From CAYNST01 sp964399955 (lineage in GTDB: Bacteria > Pseudomonadota > Gammaproteobacteria > Pseudomonadales > Cellvibrionaceae): a DNA stretch of 23,541 bases. This document shows, in pieces, positions 1-7,300 of this stretch. The notes beneath the pieces were generated by a model that was given only the letters and a program-made list of their open reading frames with translations, was not told the origin of the DNA and ran no database searches. The DNA lies in the NCBI GenBank assembly GCA_964399955.1, contig CAYNST010000049.1, positions 1 to 23,541 of the forward strand. Reading direction: 5' to 3'. A program made the position numbers and the translations under genes. Within the stretch, counting starts at the first letter, position 1; the number at the start of each line of letters is the position of its first letter.

Positions 1-605
1 AAGGCTTGCTCAGTTTATTTATTCGTTCGATTTTTATCGAAAATATGGCGCTGGCGTACTTTTTGGGAATGTGTACTTTTCTCGCCATCTCCAAAAAAAT
101 CGACGCCGCTATTGGTCTTGGCATCGCCGTGACCGTTGTTCTGGTGGTCACCGTCCCAATCAATAATTTGCTGTTCAGCTACCTGTTGGACGAAGGCGCA
201 CTGGCCTGGGCGGGGCTGGAAAATGTTGATCTCAGCTTTCTTGGTCTGGTCACCTATATCGGTGTTATTGCAGCGATTGTGCAGATCCTGGAAATGATTC
301 TGGATAAATTCTTCCCGGCGCTTTACAACGCTTTGGGCGTGTTCTTGCCTTTGATCGCCGTGAACTGCGCCATCATGGGTGCCTCGCTGTTCATGGTTGA
401 GCGTGACTACACCTTTACCGAGAGTGTGGTATTTGGTGCCGGTGCCGGTGTTGGCTGGGCCCTGGCCATTGTGGTTCTTGCGGGCATTCGCGAACGCCTT
501 AAATACAGCGATGTTCCTCAAGGCCTCCGCGGACTGGGCATCACCTTTATTACCGTGGGGTTGATGTCGTTGGGCTTCATGTCTTTCGGCGGTATCGACA
601 TCTAA
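1..605 (+). CDS. nqrE: Na(+)-translocating NADH:quinone reductase subunit E (5' end cut by window edge)
   Basis: Integral membrane subunit of the sodium-pumping NADH:ubiquinone oxidoreductase. NqrE and NqrD form the paired antiparallel helix bundles in the inner membrane. The protein is almost entirely hydrophobic, with the family signatures FIENMALAYFLGMCTFLA near the N-terminus, VNCAIMGASLFMVERDY in the middle and YSDVPQGLRGLGITFITVGL near the C-terminus. Cysteines occur in the first (GMCTF) and fourth (VNCAI) helices, as in the family. The first in-window start-like codon is TTG at 6, but family alignment puts the true start two codons before the GGC at 3-5. Bases 1-2 would then finish a Glu codon and the ATG lies just outside, so only about four bases are missing and the full protein is about 201 aa. 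nqrF follows after 21 bp, so nqrABCD presumably lies upstream. Confidence 0.96.
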   Translation, partial: GLLSLFIRSIFIENMALAYFLGMCTFLAISKKIDAAIGLGIAVTVVLVVTVPINNLLFSYLLDEGALAWAGLENVDLSFLGLVTYIGVIAAIVQILEMILDKFFPALYNALGVFLPLIAVNCAIMGASLFMVERDYTFTESVVFGAGAGVGWALAIVVLAGIRERLKYSDVPQGLRGLGITFITVGLMSLGFMSFGGIDI

Positions 606-626
606 TCACGAGGAAGAATCAAAATC

Positions 627-1850
627 ATGAATATCGAAATCATACTCGGTGTGGTGATGTTCACCATCATCGTTGTGGCGCTGGTGGCGGTTATTCTGAG
701 CGCCCGTGCCAAGCTGGTTTCCAGCGGCGATGTTAAGATCCTGGTCAACAATGAAAAAGAACTTGTCACCCCGGCCGGTGGCAAATTGCTCAACACCCTT
801 TCCAGCAACGGGCTGTTTCTGGCCTCTGCCTGCGGCGGCGGCGGAAGCTGCGCCCAGTGCAAGTGCATAGTGGAAGAGGGCGGCGGCTCCATGCTGCCTA
901 CGGAGAAAGCCCACTTTACCAATCGTGAAGAAAAAGAAGGCTGGCGCTTGAGCTGTCAGGTGCCGGTGAAGCAGGACATGAAAATCGAAGTGCCGGAGGA
1001 AGTATTCGGCGTTAAGCAGTGGGAATGCACAGTTGAGTCAAACCCCAATGTTGCTACCTTCATCAAAGAGCTGACACTGCGTCTGCCGGAAGGCGAAAAC
1101 GTCAACTTCCGCGCCGGTGGATACGTGCAGTTGGAAGCGCCGCCCCATCACGTGAAATATTCCGATTTTGACATTGAGGAAAAATTCCGTGGCGACTGGG
1201 AGCACTTTGGCTTTTTCAAGCTGGAGTCCAAAACCACAGAGCCGGTTATTCGCGCCTATTCCATGGCGAACTACCCGGAAGAGCGCGGCGTGGTCAAGTT
1301 CAACATACGTATTGCAACGCCGCCGCCGCGCACAGAAGGCCTGCCGCCTGGCAAGATGTCGTCTTACGTCTTCAACTTGAAGCCCGGCGACAAAATGACC
1401 GTGTATGGGCCCTTTGGTGAGTTTTTTGCCCGCGAAACCAAGAACGAGATGGTGTTCATTGGTGGTGGTGCCGGTATGGCCCCCATGCGCTCACACATTT
1501 TTGACCAGTTGCGACGGGTCAAGACAGACCGCAAAATGACCTTCTGGTACGGCGCCCGCTCTTTGCGCGAGCTGTTCTACAAAGAGGACTACGACACCCT
1601 TGCGGCCGAAAACCCCAACTTTGAGTGGCACGTTGCGCTGTCCGACCCTCAGCCGGAGGACAACTGGAACGGCTTGACCGGGTTCATTCACAACGTGTTG
1701 TACGAACAGTACCTCAAGGATCACCCTGCGCCGGAAGACTGCGAATACTACATGTGCGGGCCGCCAATGATGAATGCCGCCGTCATCAAAATGCTGAAGG
1801 ACTTGGGCGTTGAGGACGACAATATCCTGCTTGATGACTTTGGCGGCTAA
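627..1850 (+). CDS. nqrF: Na(+)-translocating NADH:quinone reductase subunit F
   Basis: Electron-entry subunit of Na+-NQR: it oxidises NADH through FAD and passes electrons to a [2Fe-2S] cluster and on to the membrane subunits. One N-terminal helix (about residues 4-26) anchors it. The ferredoxin domain has cluster cysteines at 69, 75, 78 and 110 (ACGGGGSCAQC, then LSCQV). The ferredoxin-reductase part has the FAD motif RAYSMANYP (R209, Y211, S212), GPFGEFF, and the pyridine-nucleotide loop GGGAGMAPMRSH from about residue 279. Cys377 in YMCGPPMM near the C-terminus is also conserved. The length of 407 aa is normal. The ATG is preceded by GAGGAAG at a good distance. The gene lies 21 bp after nqrE and 18 bp before apbE in the same operon. 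Confidence 0.97.
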   Translation: MNIEIILGVVMFTIIVVALVAVILSARAKLVSSGDVKILVNNEKELVTPAGGKLLNTLSSNGLFLASACGGGGSCAQCKCIVEEGGGSMLPTEKAHFTNREEKEGWRLSCQVPVKQDMKIEVPEEVFGVKQWECTVESNPNVATFIKELTLRLPEGENVNFRAGGYVQLEAPPHHVKYSDFDIEEKFRGDWEHFGFFKLESKTTEPVIRAYSMANYPEERGVVKFNIRIATPPPRTEGLPPGKMSSYVFNLKPGDKMTVYGPFGEFFARETKNEMVFIGGGAGMAPMRSHIFDQLRRVKTDRKMTFWYGARSLRELFYKEDYDTLAAENPNFEWHVALSDPQPEDNWNGLTGFIHNVLYEQYLKDHPAPEDCEYYMCGPPMMNAAVIKMLKDLGVEDDNILLDDFGG

Positions 1851-1868
1851 CATAGGCCTCTCCGGATT

Positions 1869-2933
1869 ATGCTGAACCGAGCCATGCAAGCGAGGGCAGC
1901 TCTGCTGACCTCGCTTTTTTCATTGTTGGTACTGCTGCATCTCACTGGCTGCGACAGAGGCGCCGGGCTGCACACGCTGAATGTCTCTGGCGAGACCATG
2001 GGGTCTTTCTACAATGTCAAGCTGGCCGCTCCGCGCAGCCAACTGCCCGACCAGACGCAGGTTAAAGCGCTGGCGGAACAGGTCTTTGATGGCATCATCG
2101 CCAGCATGTCCACCTACGAGCCGGATTCCGAACTCTCCAGGCTCAACCGCAGTGAATCGGAGGATTGGCAAGCGGTGTCCAAGCCTTTGTTTGAGGTGGT
2201 GGCGCTTAGTCAGGAGGTGAGCCAGGCGTCTGGCGGCGCTTTCGATATCACCGTGGCGCCCTTGGTCAACCTCTGGGGCTTTGGTCCGGGAGAGCGAACT
2301 CGGCGGGCGCCTTCGGCAGAGGATATTGCCGCAGTAAAAGCCAATACAGGTTTCCAAAAGATACATCTGGATCACGAAAAGCGGATGCTGCGCAAGCCGA
2401 CAGGGCTTACCATGGATTTGTCGGCAGTGGCCAAAGGCTATGCGGCGGACCTACTAGCGGACCGTTTGGTAGAGGAAGGCTTTGCCAATGTGATGGTGGA
2501 AGTGGGAGGGGAGTTAAGCCTGCGGGGCCTGTCTCCTCGTGGAGAGCCTTGGCGCATCGGCATAGAGATGCCCAATTACAAGCTCTTTGCCGCGCCACAG
2601 TCTCCGTCGCAGACGGTGGCGCTAACCAACATGGGTATGGCAACCTCTGGCGACTACCGCAACTATTATGAAGTTGACGGCGTACGCTTCTCCCATACCA
2701 TTGACCCGATCACTGGCAGGCCGGTGGATCATGCCCTGGCCTCGGTGACGGTGCTGGCCAGAACCTGTGCCTTGGCAGACGCCTGGGCGACGGCCCTGAA
2801 CGTACTGGCGCCGGAGCGGGCCATGGAGATTGCCGATCGACAGGGGATAATGGCGTATTTTATTGTGCGTGTCGGAGACGGCTTTGAAACCCGCAGCAGT
2901 GCGGCATTTGACGATTACACAGGCGGTGATTGA
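1869..2933 (+). CDS. apbE: FAD:protein FMN transferase (ApbE), lipoprotein
   Basis: Flavin transferase that uses FAD to attach FMN covalently to threonine residues of partner proteins, here most likely NqrB and NqrC of the adjacent complex. The N-terminus is a lipoprotein signal with lipobox LTGC (Cys28, or Cys23 if translation starts at the internal ATG at 1884), so the protein should be anchored facing the periplasm. Family motifs in order are GETMGSFYNV (41-50), MDLSAVAKGYAADLL (from 182), VEVGGELSLRG, HTIDPITGRPVD (from 276) and ADAWATAL with the metal-binding Asp304. The 354 aa length is usual. The start chosen is the first ATG after nqrF; no strong ribosome site is visible, which suits translation coupled to nqrF. 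Confidence 0.95.
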   Translation: MLNRAMQARAALLTSLFSLLVLLHLTGCDRGAGLHTLNVSGETMGSFYNVKLAAPRSQLPDQTQVKALAEQVFDGIIASMSTYEPDSELSRLNRSESEDWQAVSKPLFEVVALSQEVSQASGGAFDITVAPLVNLWGFGPGERTRRAPSAEDIAAVKANTGFQKIHLDHEKRMLRKPTGLTMDLSAVAKGYAADLLADRLVEEGFANVMVEVGGELSLRGLSPRGEPWRIGIEMPNYKLFAAPQSPSQTVALTNMGMATSGDYRNYYEVDGVRFSHTIDPITGRPVDHALASVTVLARTCALADAWATALNVLAPERAMEIADRQGIMAYFIVRVGDGFETRSSAAFDDYTGGD

Positions 2934-2999
2934 CTCATGCCGCGCCTTGCAGGTCAAAGAAGTCTGACAATACGGTTCTCTAACTAGATAGGTGGCTTT

Positions 3000-3239
3000 A
3001 TGGCAACGATGTTCCTGGCCTTTGCGCTCTTGCTGCTGGTAATCACCGGCATGGCGATTGGAGTAATCATAGCAGGCAAGCCCATCAAAGGGTCCTGCGG
3101 CGGGATCAACGCCTTGGGGTTGGGCGCGGCCTGCGTCATCTGTGGCGACGACCCACGCAAATGCGACAAAGAGAAGCCTGCACCGGAGTTGGCTGACGGC
3201 GGGCAGGCCAGGCTGTTCTACGATGCCAGCGGTAGGTGA
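3000..3239 (+). CDS. nqrM: Na(+)-NQR maturation protein NqrM (DUF539)
   Basis: Small membrane protein of the NqrM family, which is required to assemble functional Na+-NQR; the family is thought to deliver iron to the Cys[Fe]Cys site between NqrD and NqrE. It has one N-terminal transmembrane helix (residues 4-25), followed by a cysteine-rich segment with Cys33, Cys45, Cys48 and Cys55 in the order GSCGG, AACVICGDD, RKCDK. The 79 aa length is typical. The ATG has AGGTGG just upstream. Its place directly after apbE completes a maturation module behind nqrABCDEF: flavinylation by ApbE and the metal centre by NqrM. Confidence 0.93.
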   Translation: MATMFLAFALLLLVITGMAIGVIIAGKPIKGSCGGINALGLGAACVICGDDPRKCDKEKPAPELADGGQARLFYDASGR

Positions 3240-3339
3240 ATTCTGCCGCTGCTGCGTATTTACCAATCTTGGCGGAGCCAGTACCACCAATTCGTGTGTG
3301 ATCAGCCACTTTGTGTCTGACGGGTAAAAGTATGAAGCA

Positions 3340-3378
3340 TGCGGATACCGTTGCCGGTTCCCGGTAGCGGCGTCCGCA
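3340..3378 (+). other. Long RNA hairpin in the nqrM-sthA intergenic region
   Basis: An 18-base left arm (3340-3357, beginning TGCGGATACCG) pairs with an 18-base right arm (3361-3378, ending GGCGTCCGCA) across a three-base TTC loop. Seventeen of 18 positions pair in the plus-strand RNA, three of them as G-U. Those G-U pairs would become A-C mismatches on the minus strand, so the structure fits plus-strand transcripts. There is no T-run after the stem, so it is not a classical intrinsic terminator. The sthA start codon follows 26 bases later. It could be a 3'-end stabiliser of the nqr transcript, a REP-like element or a 5'-UTR element of sthA. Confidence 0.6.
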
Positions 3379-3404
3379 GTCGCTAAATCAAAAAAGGGGC
3401 AGTG

Positions 3405-4802
3405 ATGGCAGATTACAACTACGACCTTCTGGTCATTGGCGCGGGGCCGGCAGGTGAAGCTGCATCCATGGCAGCATCCAAGTTTGGCCTGACCGTTGGG
3501 GTGGTGGACGATATGGGCACGCTGGGCGGCAACTCCACCCACAAGGGTACCATCCCGTCCAAGTCCATCCGTCATGCAGTACGCCAGGTCATCCAGTACC
3601 GGCAGCAGCCGGAAGTACTGCAAATGACTTCGCTACAGCCGGTTTCCTTCCCCAAAATCCTCGATGCCGCCAAGAAGGTCATTCCCAAGCGCCTGGCCAT
3701 GCACAAGTCATTTTTCATGCGCAATCGGGTGTCGGTACATGCCGGTATTGCAAGCTTTGCGGACGCCAACCAGGTAGAAGTGCGCTCATCGGTTGGCACG
3801 GTTCAACGAATCACTGCCAAAAACTTCCTCGTCTCGCCTGGCTCGCGACCCTATCGTCCGGCAAACGTCGACTTCTCTCACCCTCGTATTTACGACAGTG
3901 ACACCATTCTTGACATGGCCTACACACCGCGCACCTTGATCATCTTTGGCGCGGGCGTGATTGGCTGTGAATACGCGTCCATGTTCAGCGGCCTGGGCAT
4001 CAAGGTGGATCTCGTCAACAATCGCGACCACCTGCTGACCTTTCTGGACGGGGAAATCTCCGATGCGCTTGCTTATCACCTGCGCGATCGCGGTGTATTG
4101 GTCCGTCACTCTGAAGAACTGGACAGTGTGGAAGCCAACGACAAGCAAGTGGTGGTCAAGCTGACCTCCGGCAAGCGTATCAAGGCGGACGCCTTGCTCT
4201 GGTGCAACGGCCGCTCCGGCAATTCGGAAATGCTAAAGCTGGAGAACATAGGCCTGAAAGCCAACAGCCGTGGCAATATCGAGGTAGACGAGCAGTACCG
4301 CACTGCGCAGCCAAATGTCTTTGCCGCCGGCGATATAGTAGGCTGGCCCAGCCTGGCCAGCGCCTCCTATGATCAGGGGCGGGCAGTGGTAGCGGCGATT
4401 GTCGGCGAACCGGTGCGTCAAGTTACCGACGCCCCCACCGGCATTTATACCCTGCCGGAGATCAGCTCGGTGGGCAAAACCGAGGCCGAGCTGACCGCTG
4501 CCAAAATACCCTATGAAGTGGGGCGGGCTTTTTTCAAGGACATTGCCCGGGCGCAGATCAGCGGCGACGAGGTGGGCATGCTGAAAATTCTGTTTCACAG
4601 CGATACCCTGGCAATTCTGGGTATTCACTGCTTTGGCGCTCAGGCCTCAGAGATTGTGCACATTGGACAGGCCATTATGAGTCAACCGGGAGAGGCCAAC
4701 AGCATTCACTACTTCACCAACACAACCTTCAACTTCCCCACCATGGCAGAAGCCTACCGGGTGGCCGCTCTCAACGGGCTTAACCGGCTGCACCGGTTGT
4801 AA
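3405..4802 (+). CDS. sthA: Soluble (Si-specific) NAD(P)+ transhydrogenase
   Basis: Cytoplasmic flavoprotein that moves hydride between NADPH and NAD+, balancing the two pools. It has the FAD-binding motif GAGPAGEAA (from residue 12), a second nucleotide-binding fold FGAGVIGCEYASMF near residue 182, the FAD motif NVFAAGDIVGWPSLA, and a C-terminal dimerisation domain. It belongs to the disulfide-oxidoreductase superfamily, but both redox cysteine positions are replaced (GGNSTHKGTIPSK: Ser44 and Thr49). This is the mark of SthA against lipoamide dehydrogenase or glutathione reductase. The start chosen is ATG 3405 with AGGGG five bases upstream; a GTG directly before it would add one residue. It is 465 aa long and probably has its own promoter. 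Confidence 0.95.
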   Translation: MADYNYDLLVIGAGPAGEAASMAASKFGLTVGVVDDMGTLGGNSTHKGTIPSKSIRHAVRQVIQYRQQPEVLQMTSLQPVSFPKILDAAKKVIPKRLAMHKSFFMRNRVSVHAGIASFADANQVEVRSSVGTVQRITAKNFLVSPGSRPYRPANVDFSHPRIYDSDTILDMAYTPRTLIIFGAGVIGCEYASMFSGLGIKVDLVNNRDHLLTFLDGEISDALAYHLRDRGVLVRHSEELDSVEANDKQVVVKLTSGKRIKADALLWCNGRSGNSEMLKLENIGLKANSRGNIEVDEQYRTAQPNVFAAGDIVGWPSLASASYDQGRAVVAAIVGEPVRQVTDAPTGIYTLPEISSVGKTEAELTAAKIPYEVGRAFFKDIARAQISGDEVGMLKILFHSDTLAILGIHCFGAQASEIVHIGQAIMSQPGEANSIHYFTNTTFNFPTMAEAYRVAALNGLNRLHRL

Positions 4803-4821
4803 ACCCATCAGCCCGGCCCTC

Positions 4822-4877
4822 AACTATTCAGCACATTCGAGGCATTGAATAGTTACTCCCGCCCCCTGTGGGCGGGA
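4822..4877. terminator. Two tandem hairpins between convergent genes, possible bidirectional terminator
   Basis: Between the stop of sthA and the stop of the facing minus-strand gene sit two perfect inverted repeats. The first has arms AACTATTCA (4822-4830) and TGAATAGTT (4846-4854). The second is a GC-rich stem with arms TCCCGCCC (4857-4864) and GGGCGGGA (4870-4877) around a five-base loop. No T-run follows either stem on either strand, so intrinsic termination is a guess from position and stem strength only. Confidence 0.35.
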
Positions 4878-4897
4878 TGAATACGGCGGTCAAGCTT

Positions 4898-5233
4898 TCA
4901 GCGCGCCGCTTGAGCCTGGTGCTTCACCACTGCGTGGATCACCCGGTCCCCTTCAAAATAAACCGTAAATTTATCGTAATCCCAGGTGTAGATGGGCGGT
5001 TCCCCAACAGGGCCCGCCTGTTGCAGCGGCTCTCCAAACCGAGACGTCACCGCCTCCTTGGTAACGCCGCTGCGCGGTTTGTCTACATTGGCCGCCTGGC
5101 TCTGCTGTCCCAGTGGCACCGCTACGGTTTCTGCAAGTGCGGGCGCACAGGCCAGCGCCATTGCCAGTAGCGGAATGGCCCTCCAACTGCGCCGGGTGAG
5201 CAGGGCCTGGCAGGAGTTATTCTGTGGGTTCAT
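4898..5233 (-). CDS. Secreted small protein with BamE-like C-terminal motif, function unknown
   Basis: The predicted product is 111 aa. It has a typical signal peptide (RRSW, a hydrophobic stretch, then ALA at residues 32-34 before Glu35), so the mature protein of about 77 aa should be periplasmic. The mature part carries VTKEAVTSRFGEP followed by GEPPIYTWDYDKFTVYFEG and DRVIHAVV. This pattern of a helix ending in FGEP and then short strands resembles the BamE/SmpA-type fold seen in several small envelope proteins. The start at 5233 is preferred over the longer 131 aa frame because GGAG lies eight bases upstream. The start overlaps the end of the PilZ gene by 17 bp, so the two are probably translationally coupled. 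The actual role is unknown. Confidence 0.75.
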   Translation of the reverse strand: MNPQNNSCQALLTRRSWRAIPLLAMALACAPALAETVAVPLGQQSQAANVDKPRSGVTKEAVTSRFGEPLQQAGPVGEPPIYTWDYDKFTVYFEGDRVIHAVVKHQAQAAR

Positions 5234-5813
5234 CGTTTTTCTCCAAAGATGCAAGGCGATTTCGTGTTTGAATTTGAGCTTTGAACACTTCACGTGCCAG
5301 TGTTTGTCGGTCCTGGTGGCTCAACTGGTAAAACTCCGTGGCCGCGCGGAAGCCGTTGCCCGATACATCGCAACGGATCACTTGGGCAAAGACTAACACG
5401 GGGGTATAGCTGGGTAAAAAAATCATTCTCAGCACCAGAAAGTTGCCCTTGTAGAGCGCCCGCTGGCAATCAAAGGCTACCCCGCCCTCGGACAGGCTTA
5501 CCCGCATTGCCTGTCGCTGCGTGGCATTGGCAAACACGTTTTGTCTGGCAATCAGATCTATTTTTTGATTCAGGCGTGCCAGGTAGTCCGCCATCAGCGG
5601 GTCCTTTTGCGCAATATCTGTCAGACTCGCAGCGGCCTGACGGTCTATATGCTGCAGAGCCGTAACCATGGCCATCTCCGATTCTGCATCCATCGCCTGT
5701 ACCGGTGACTTTTGTTGCACCGCGTGAATGTCCACCGGTTTGTAGTCAAACAAGATGTTCTGATGCACGCGGAAATGATCCCGCCGTTCCTGCGCAACAT
5801 TGTCGATTGCCAT
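5217..5813 (-). CDS. PilZ-domain protein, atypical (possible c-di-GMP receptor or degenerate homologue)
   Basis: The product is 198 aa and cytoplasmic. The N-terminus has ERRDHFRV, giving the PilZ RxxxR motif (R11 to R15). The second PilZ motif appears at MRVSLSEGGVAF, where the usual D/N-x-S-x-x-G reads S106-L-S108-E-G-G111, so the first residue is not acidic. The two motifs are about 90 residues apart; in ordinary PilZ domains they are about 20-30 apart. The intervening segment (about 41-100) is alanine- and glutamine-rich and probably helical. The neighbourhood between sthA and lolCDE matches a conserved Pseudomonas gene annotated as PilZ-like. The start chosen is ATG 5813 with GGAG just upstream; the frame stays open further but that stretch looks non-coding. 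Binding of c-di-GMP is uncertain. Confidence 0.78.
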   Translation of the reverse strand: MAIDNVAQERRDHFRVHQNILFDYKPVDIHAVQQKSPVQAMDAESEMAMVTALQHIDRQAAASLTDIAQKDPLMADYLARLNQKIDLIARQNVFANATQRQAMRVSLSEGGVAFDCQRALYKGNFLVLRMIFLPSYTPVLVFAQVIRCDVSGNGFRAATEFYQLSHQDRQTLAREVFKAQIQTRNRLASLEKNDEPTE

Positions 5814-6038
5814 GCACTCCACCCGAAGACGCTCTTTATCCCTATAATAGCCCAACTCTTGGCACATCACCCCGGCGGCGTTGCCGGGCTTTGACGCGCA
5901 GTCACATCTTTTGTCGCTGGCACCTGGGTAGACGGCGGCGCAAATCGGCAGCCCCGGACCCCGGAGACTGGCCTGTGGCTTGGGCTGCGCCCTGGCCAAT
6001 GCCCATGTTAACCCCTTTAATCGAGTCAACTGCTGGCC
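5814..6038. promoter_or_regulatory. Divergent intergenic region between PilZ gene and lolC
   Basis: These 225 bp separate two genes transcribed outward, so both promoters should lie here. A TATAAT sequence is at 5843-5848, and the flanking CTATAATAG is nearly symmetrical, so it could serve as a -10 element on either strand. No convincing -35 partner is visible. A short stem with arms CCCGGC (5871-5876) and GCCGGG (5883-5888) lies between. The assignment is positional and weak. Confidence 0.35.
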
Positions 6039-7283
6039 ATGTTCAACCGAATCTCTCTTTATATCGGTCTGCGCTACATCCGCGCCAAACGCCGCAACTC
6101 CTTTATTTCCTTCGTCAGTTTGTTTTCTCTGATAGGAATGGCACTGGGTGTCTTTGCGCTTATTGTCGTTCTGTCGGTGATGAACGGATTTGACCGGGAA
6201 CTGAAGCAGCGTATTCTCCGGGTTGTTTCCCACGGCGCAATCACCTCCCAGCAACCTTTGGTGGACTGGCCTGTGTTGGTTGAGCGCCTGCAGGCTATGC
6301 CGCAGGTACTGGGGGCTGCTCCCTATGTGCAAGGTTACGGCATGGCAGACGTTCACGGCAGCGTGCACAGTGTGCAGATCCACGGCATAGAACCCTCCTT
6401 GGAACCCGACGTATCAGAGGTTCACGCGCACATGCTGGCCGGCCAACTCGATGCACTGCAGGCGGGTGAGTACCGCGTCATACTGGGCGCTCTGCTGGCG
6501 CGCTACCTGGATGTGGGGGTCGGTGACAAGGTCAATCTCACCCTGCCACTGGTGGCGGTCACTCCGGCGGGCATATTTCCCAGAGCCCGCCGTTTTACGG
6601 TGGTGGGCATCTTTGAAGTGGGTGCCCAGTTGGACCAGGAACTGGCGCTGGTGCACTGGCAGGACGCCCAGCGCCTGTTCCGCCGGGGCGACGCCGTCGA
6701 CGGGGTGCGCCTGCGCTTTGACGATATCTATCGTGCGCCCGCCGATTTGCGGCAAATAGAGGCCGAACTGGGCGAGCAATACTCCGGGCGGGACTGGAGT
6801 GAAACCCAGGGCAGCCTTTTCCAGGCCGTGCAGATGGAAAAGACGGTAGTGGGCGTCATGCTGAGCATCATCATTACTGTGGCGGCGTTCAATATAGTGA
6901 CCACCTTGATCATGATGATCGCCGAAAAACGCTCGGATATTGCCGTTCTCAGAACCATGGGCCTGCCCGCACGCGGCGTGGTGGGGCTGTTTGTGGTGCA
7001 GGGGGTAGCGCTGGGGGTTAGCGGTATAATCGCCGGGGCCGCGCTGGGTTTGGTGGTGGCCACCCATCTGGGTGCCATGGTGGCCTGGGCAGAGCAACTG
7101 CTGGGCGCACAGATTTTTGATCCCACCGTCTATTTTGTTACCGCCTTGCCCTCAGAGGTTCAAGCCGGAGACATTGTGCGGGTGTGCCTGGGCGCGTTCG
7201 TCATCAGTCTGCTGGCCACCTGTTACCCGGCCTACCGCGCCAGTCAAATCCAGCCCGCAGAAGCCCTGCGTTACAATATCTGA
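6039..7283 (+). CDS. lolC: Lipoprotein-releasing ABC transporter permease, LolC/LolE family (first of operon)
   Basis: Inner-membrane permease of the LolCDE complex, which extracts mature outer-membrane lipoproteins and hands them to LolA. The 414 aa product has one transmembrane helix near residues 25-50, a large periplasmic domain (about 55-265) and three C-terminal helices (about 272-296, 318-345, 377-400). Family motifs are LSVMNGFDREL after the first helix, VAAFNIVTTLIMMIAEKRSD at the cytoplasmic coupling region, and the terminal ASQIQPAEALRY. It is named lolC for its place before lolD. However, VVSHGAI after the first helix and the YFVTALPSE stretch resemble E. coli LolE, so the C/E names may be swapped. 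No clear ribosome site precedes the ATG. Confidence 0.9.
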   Translation: MFNRISLYIGLRYIRAKRRNSFISFVSLFSLIGMALGVFALIVVLSVMNGFDRELKQRILRVVSHGAITSQQPLVDWPVLVERLQAMPQVLGAAPYVQGYGMADVHGSVHSVQIHGIEPSLEPDVSEVHAHMLAGQLDALQAGEYRVILGALLARYLDVGVGDKVNLTLPLVAVTPAGIFPRARRFTVVGIFEVGAQLDQELALVHWQDAQRLFRRGDAVDGVRLRFDDIYRAPADLRQIEAELGEQYSGRDWSETQGSLFQAVQMEKTVVGVMLSIIITVAAFNIVTTLIMMIAEKRSDIAVLRTMGLPARGVVGLFVVQGVALGVSGIIAGAALGLVVATHLGAMVAWAEQLLGAQIFDPTVYFVTALPSEVQAGDIVRVCLGAFVISLLATCYPAYRASQIQPAEALRYNI

Positions 7284-7300
7284 ATTAAAACGAGGCTCAC

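Noticed and set aside
2622..3623. 333-codon minus-strand frame opposite apbE, nqrM and sthA
   Set aside because: It lies antisense to three well-supported genes and has no recognisable motif; long open frames opposite GC-rich genes are common by chance.
3405..4802. Dihydrolipoamide dehydrogenase or mercuric reductase
   Set aside because: Both redox-active cysteines of those enzymes are replaced by Ser44 and Thr49, which fits SthA.
5843..5848. Firm promoter for lolC at TATAAT
   Set aside because: No -35 element at 16-18 bp and it is about 190 bp from the lolC start; kept only as part of the intergenic description.
5217..6383. 388-codon minus-strand frame running from the PilZ gene through the divergent region into lolC
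   Set aside because: Only the last 198 codons look like protein. The upstream part is antisense to lolC and to the promoter region, with His/Gln-rich shadow composition, so the PilZ start was placed at 5813.
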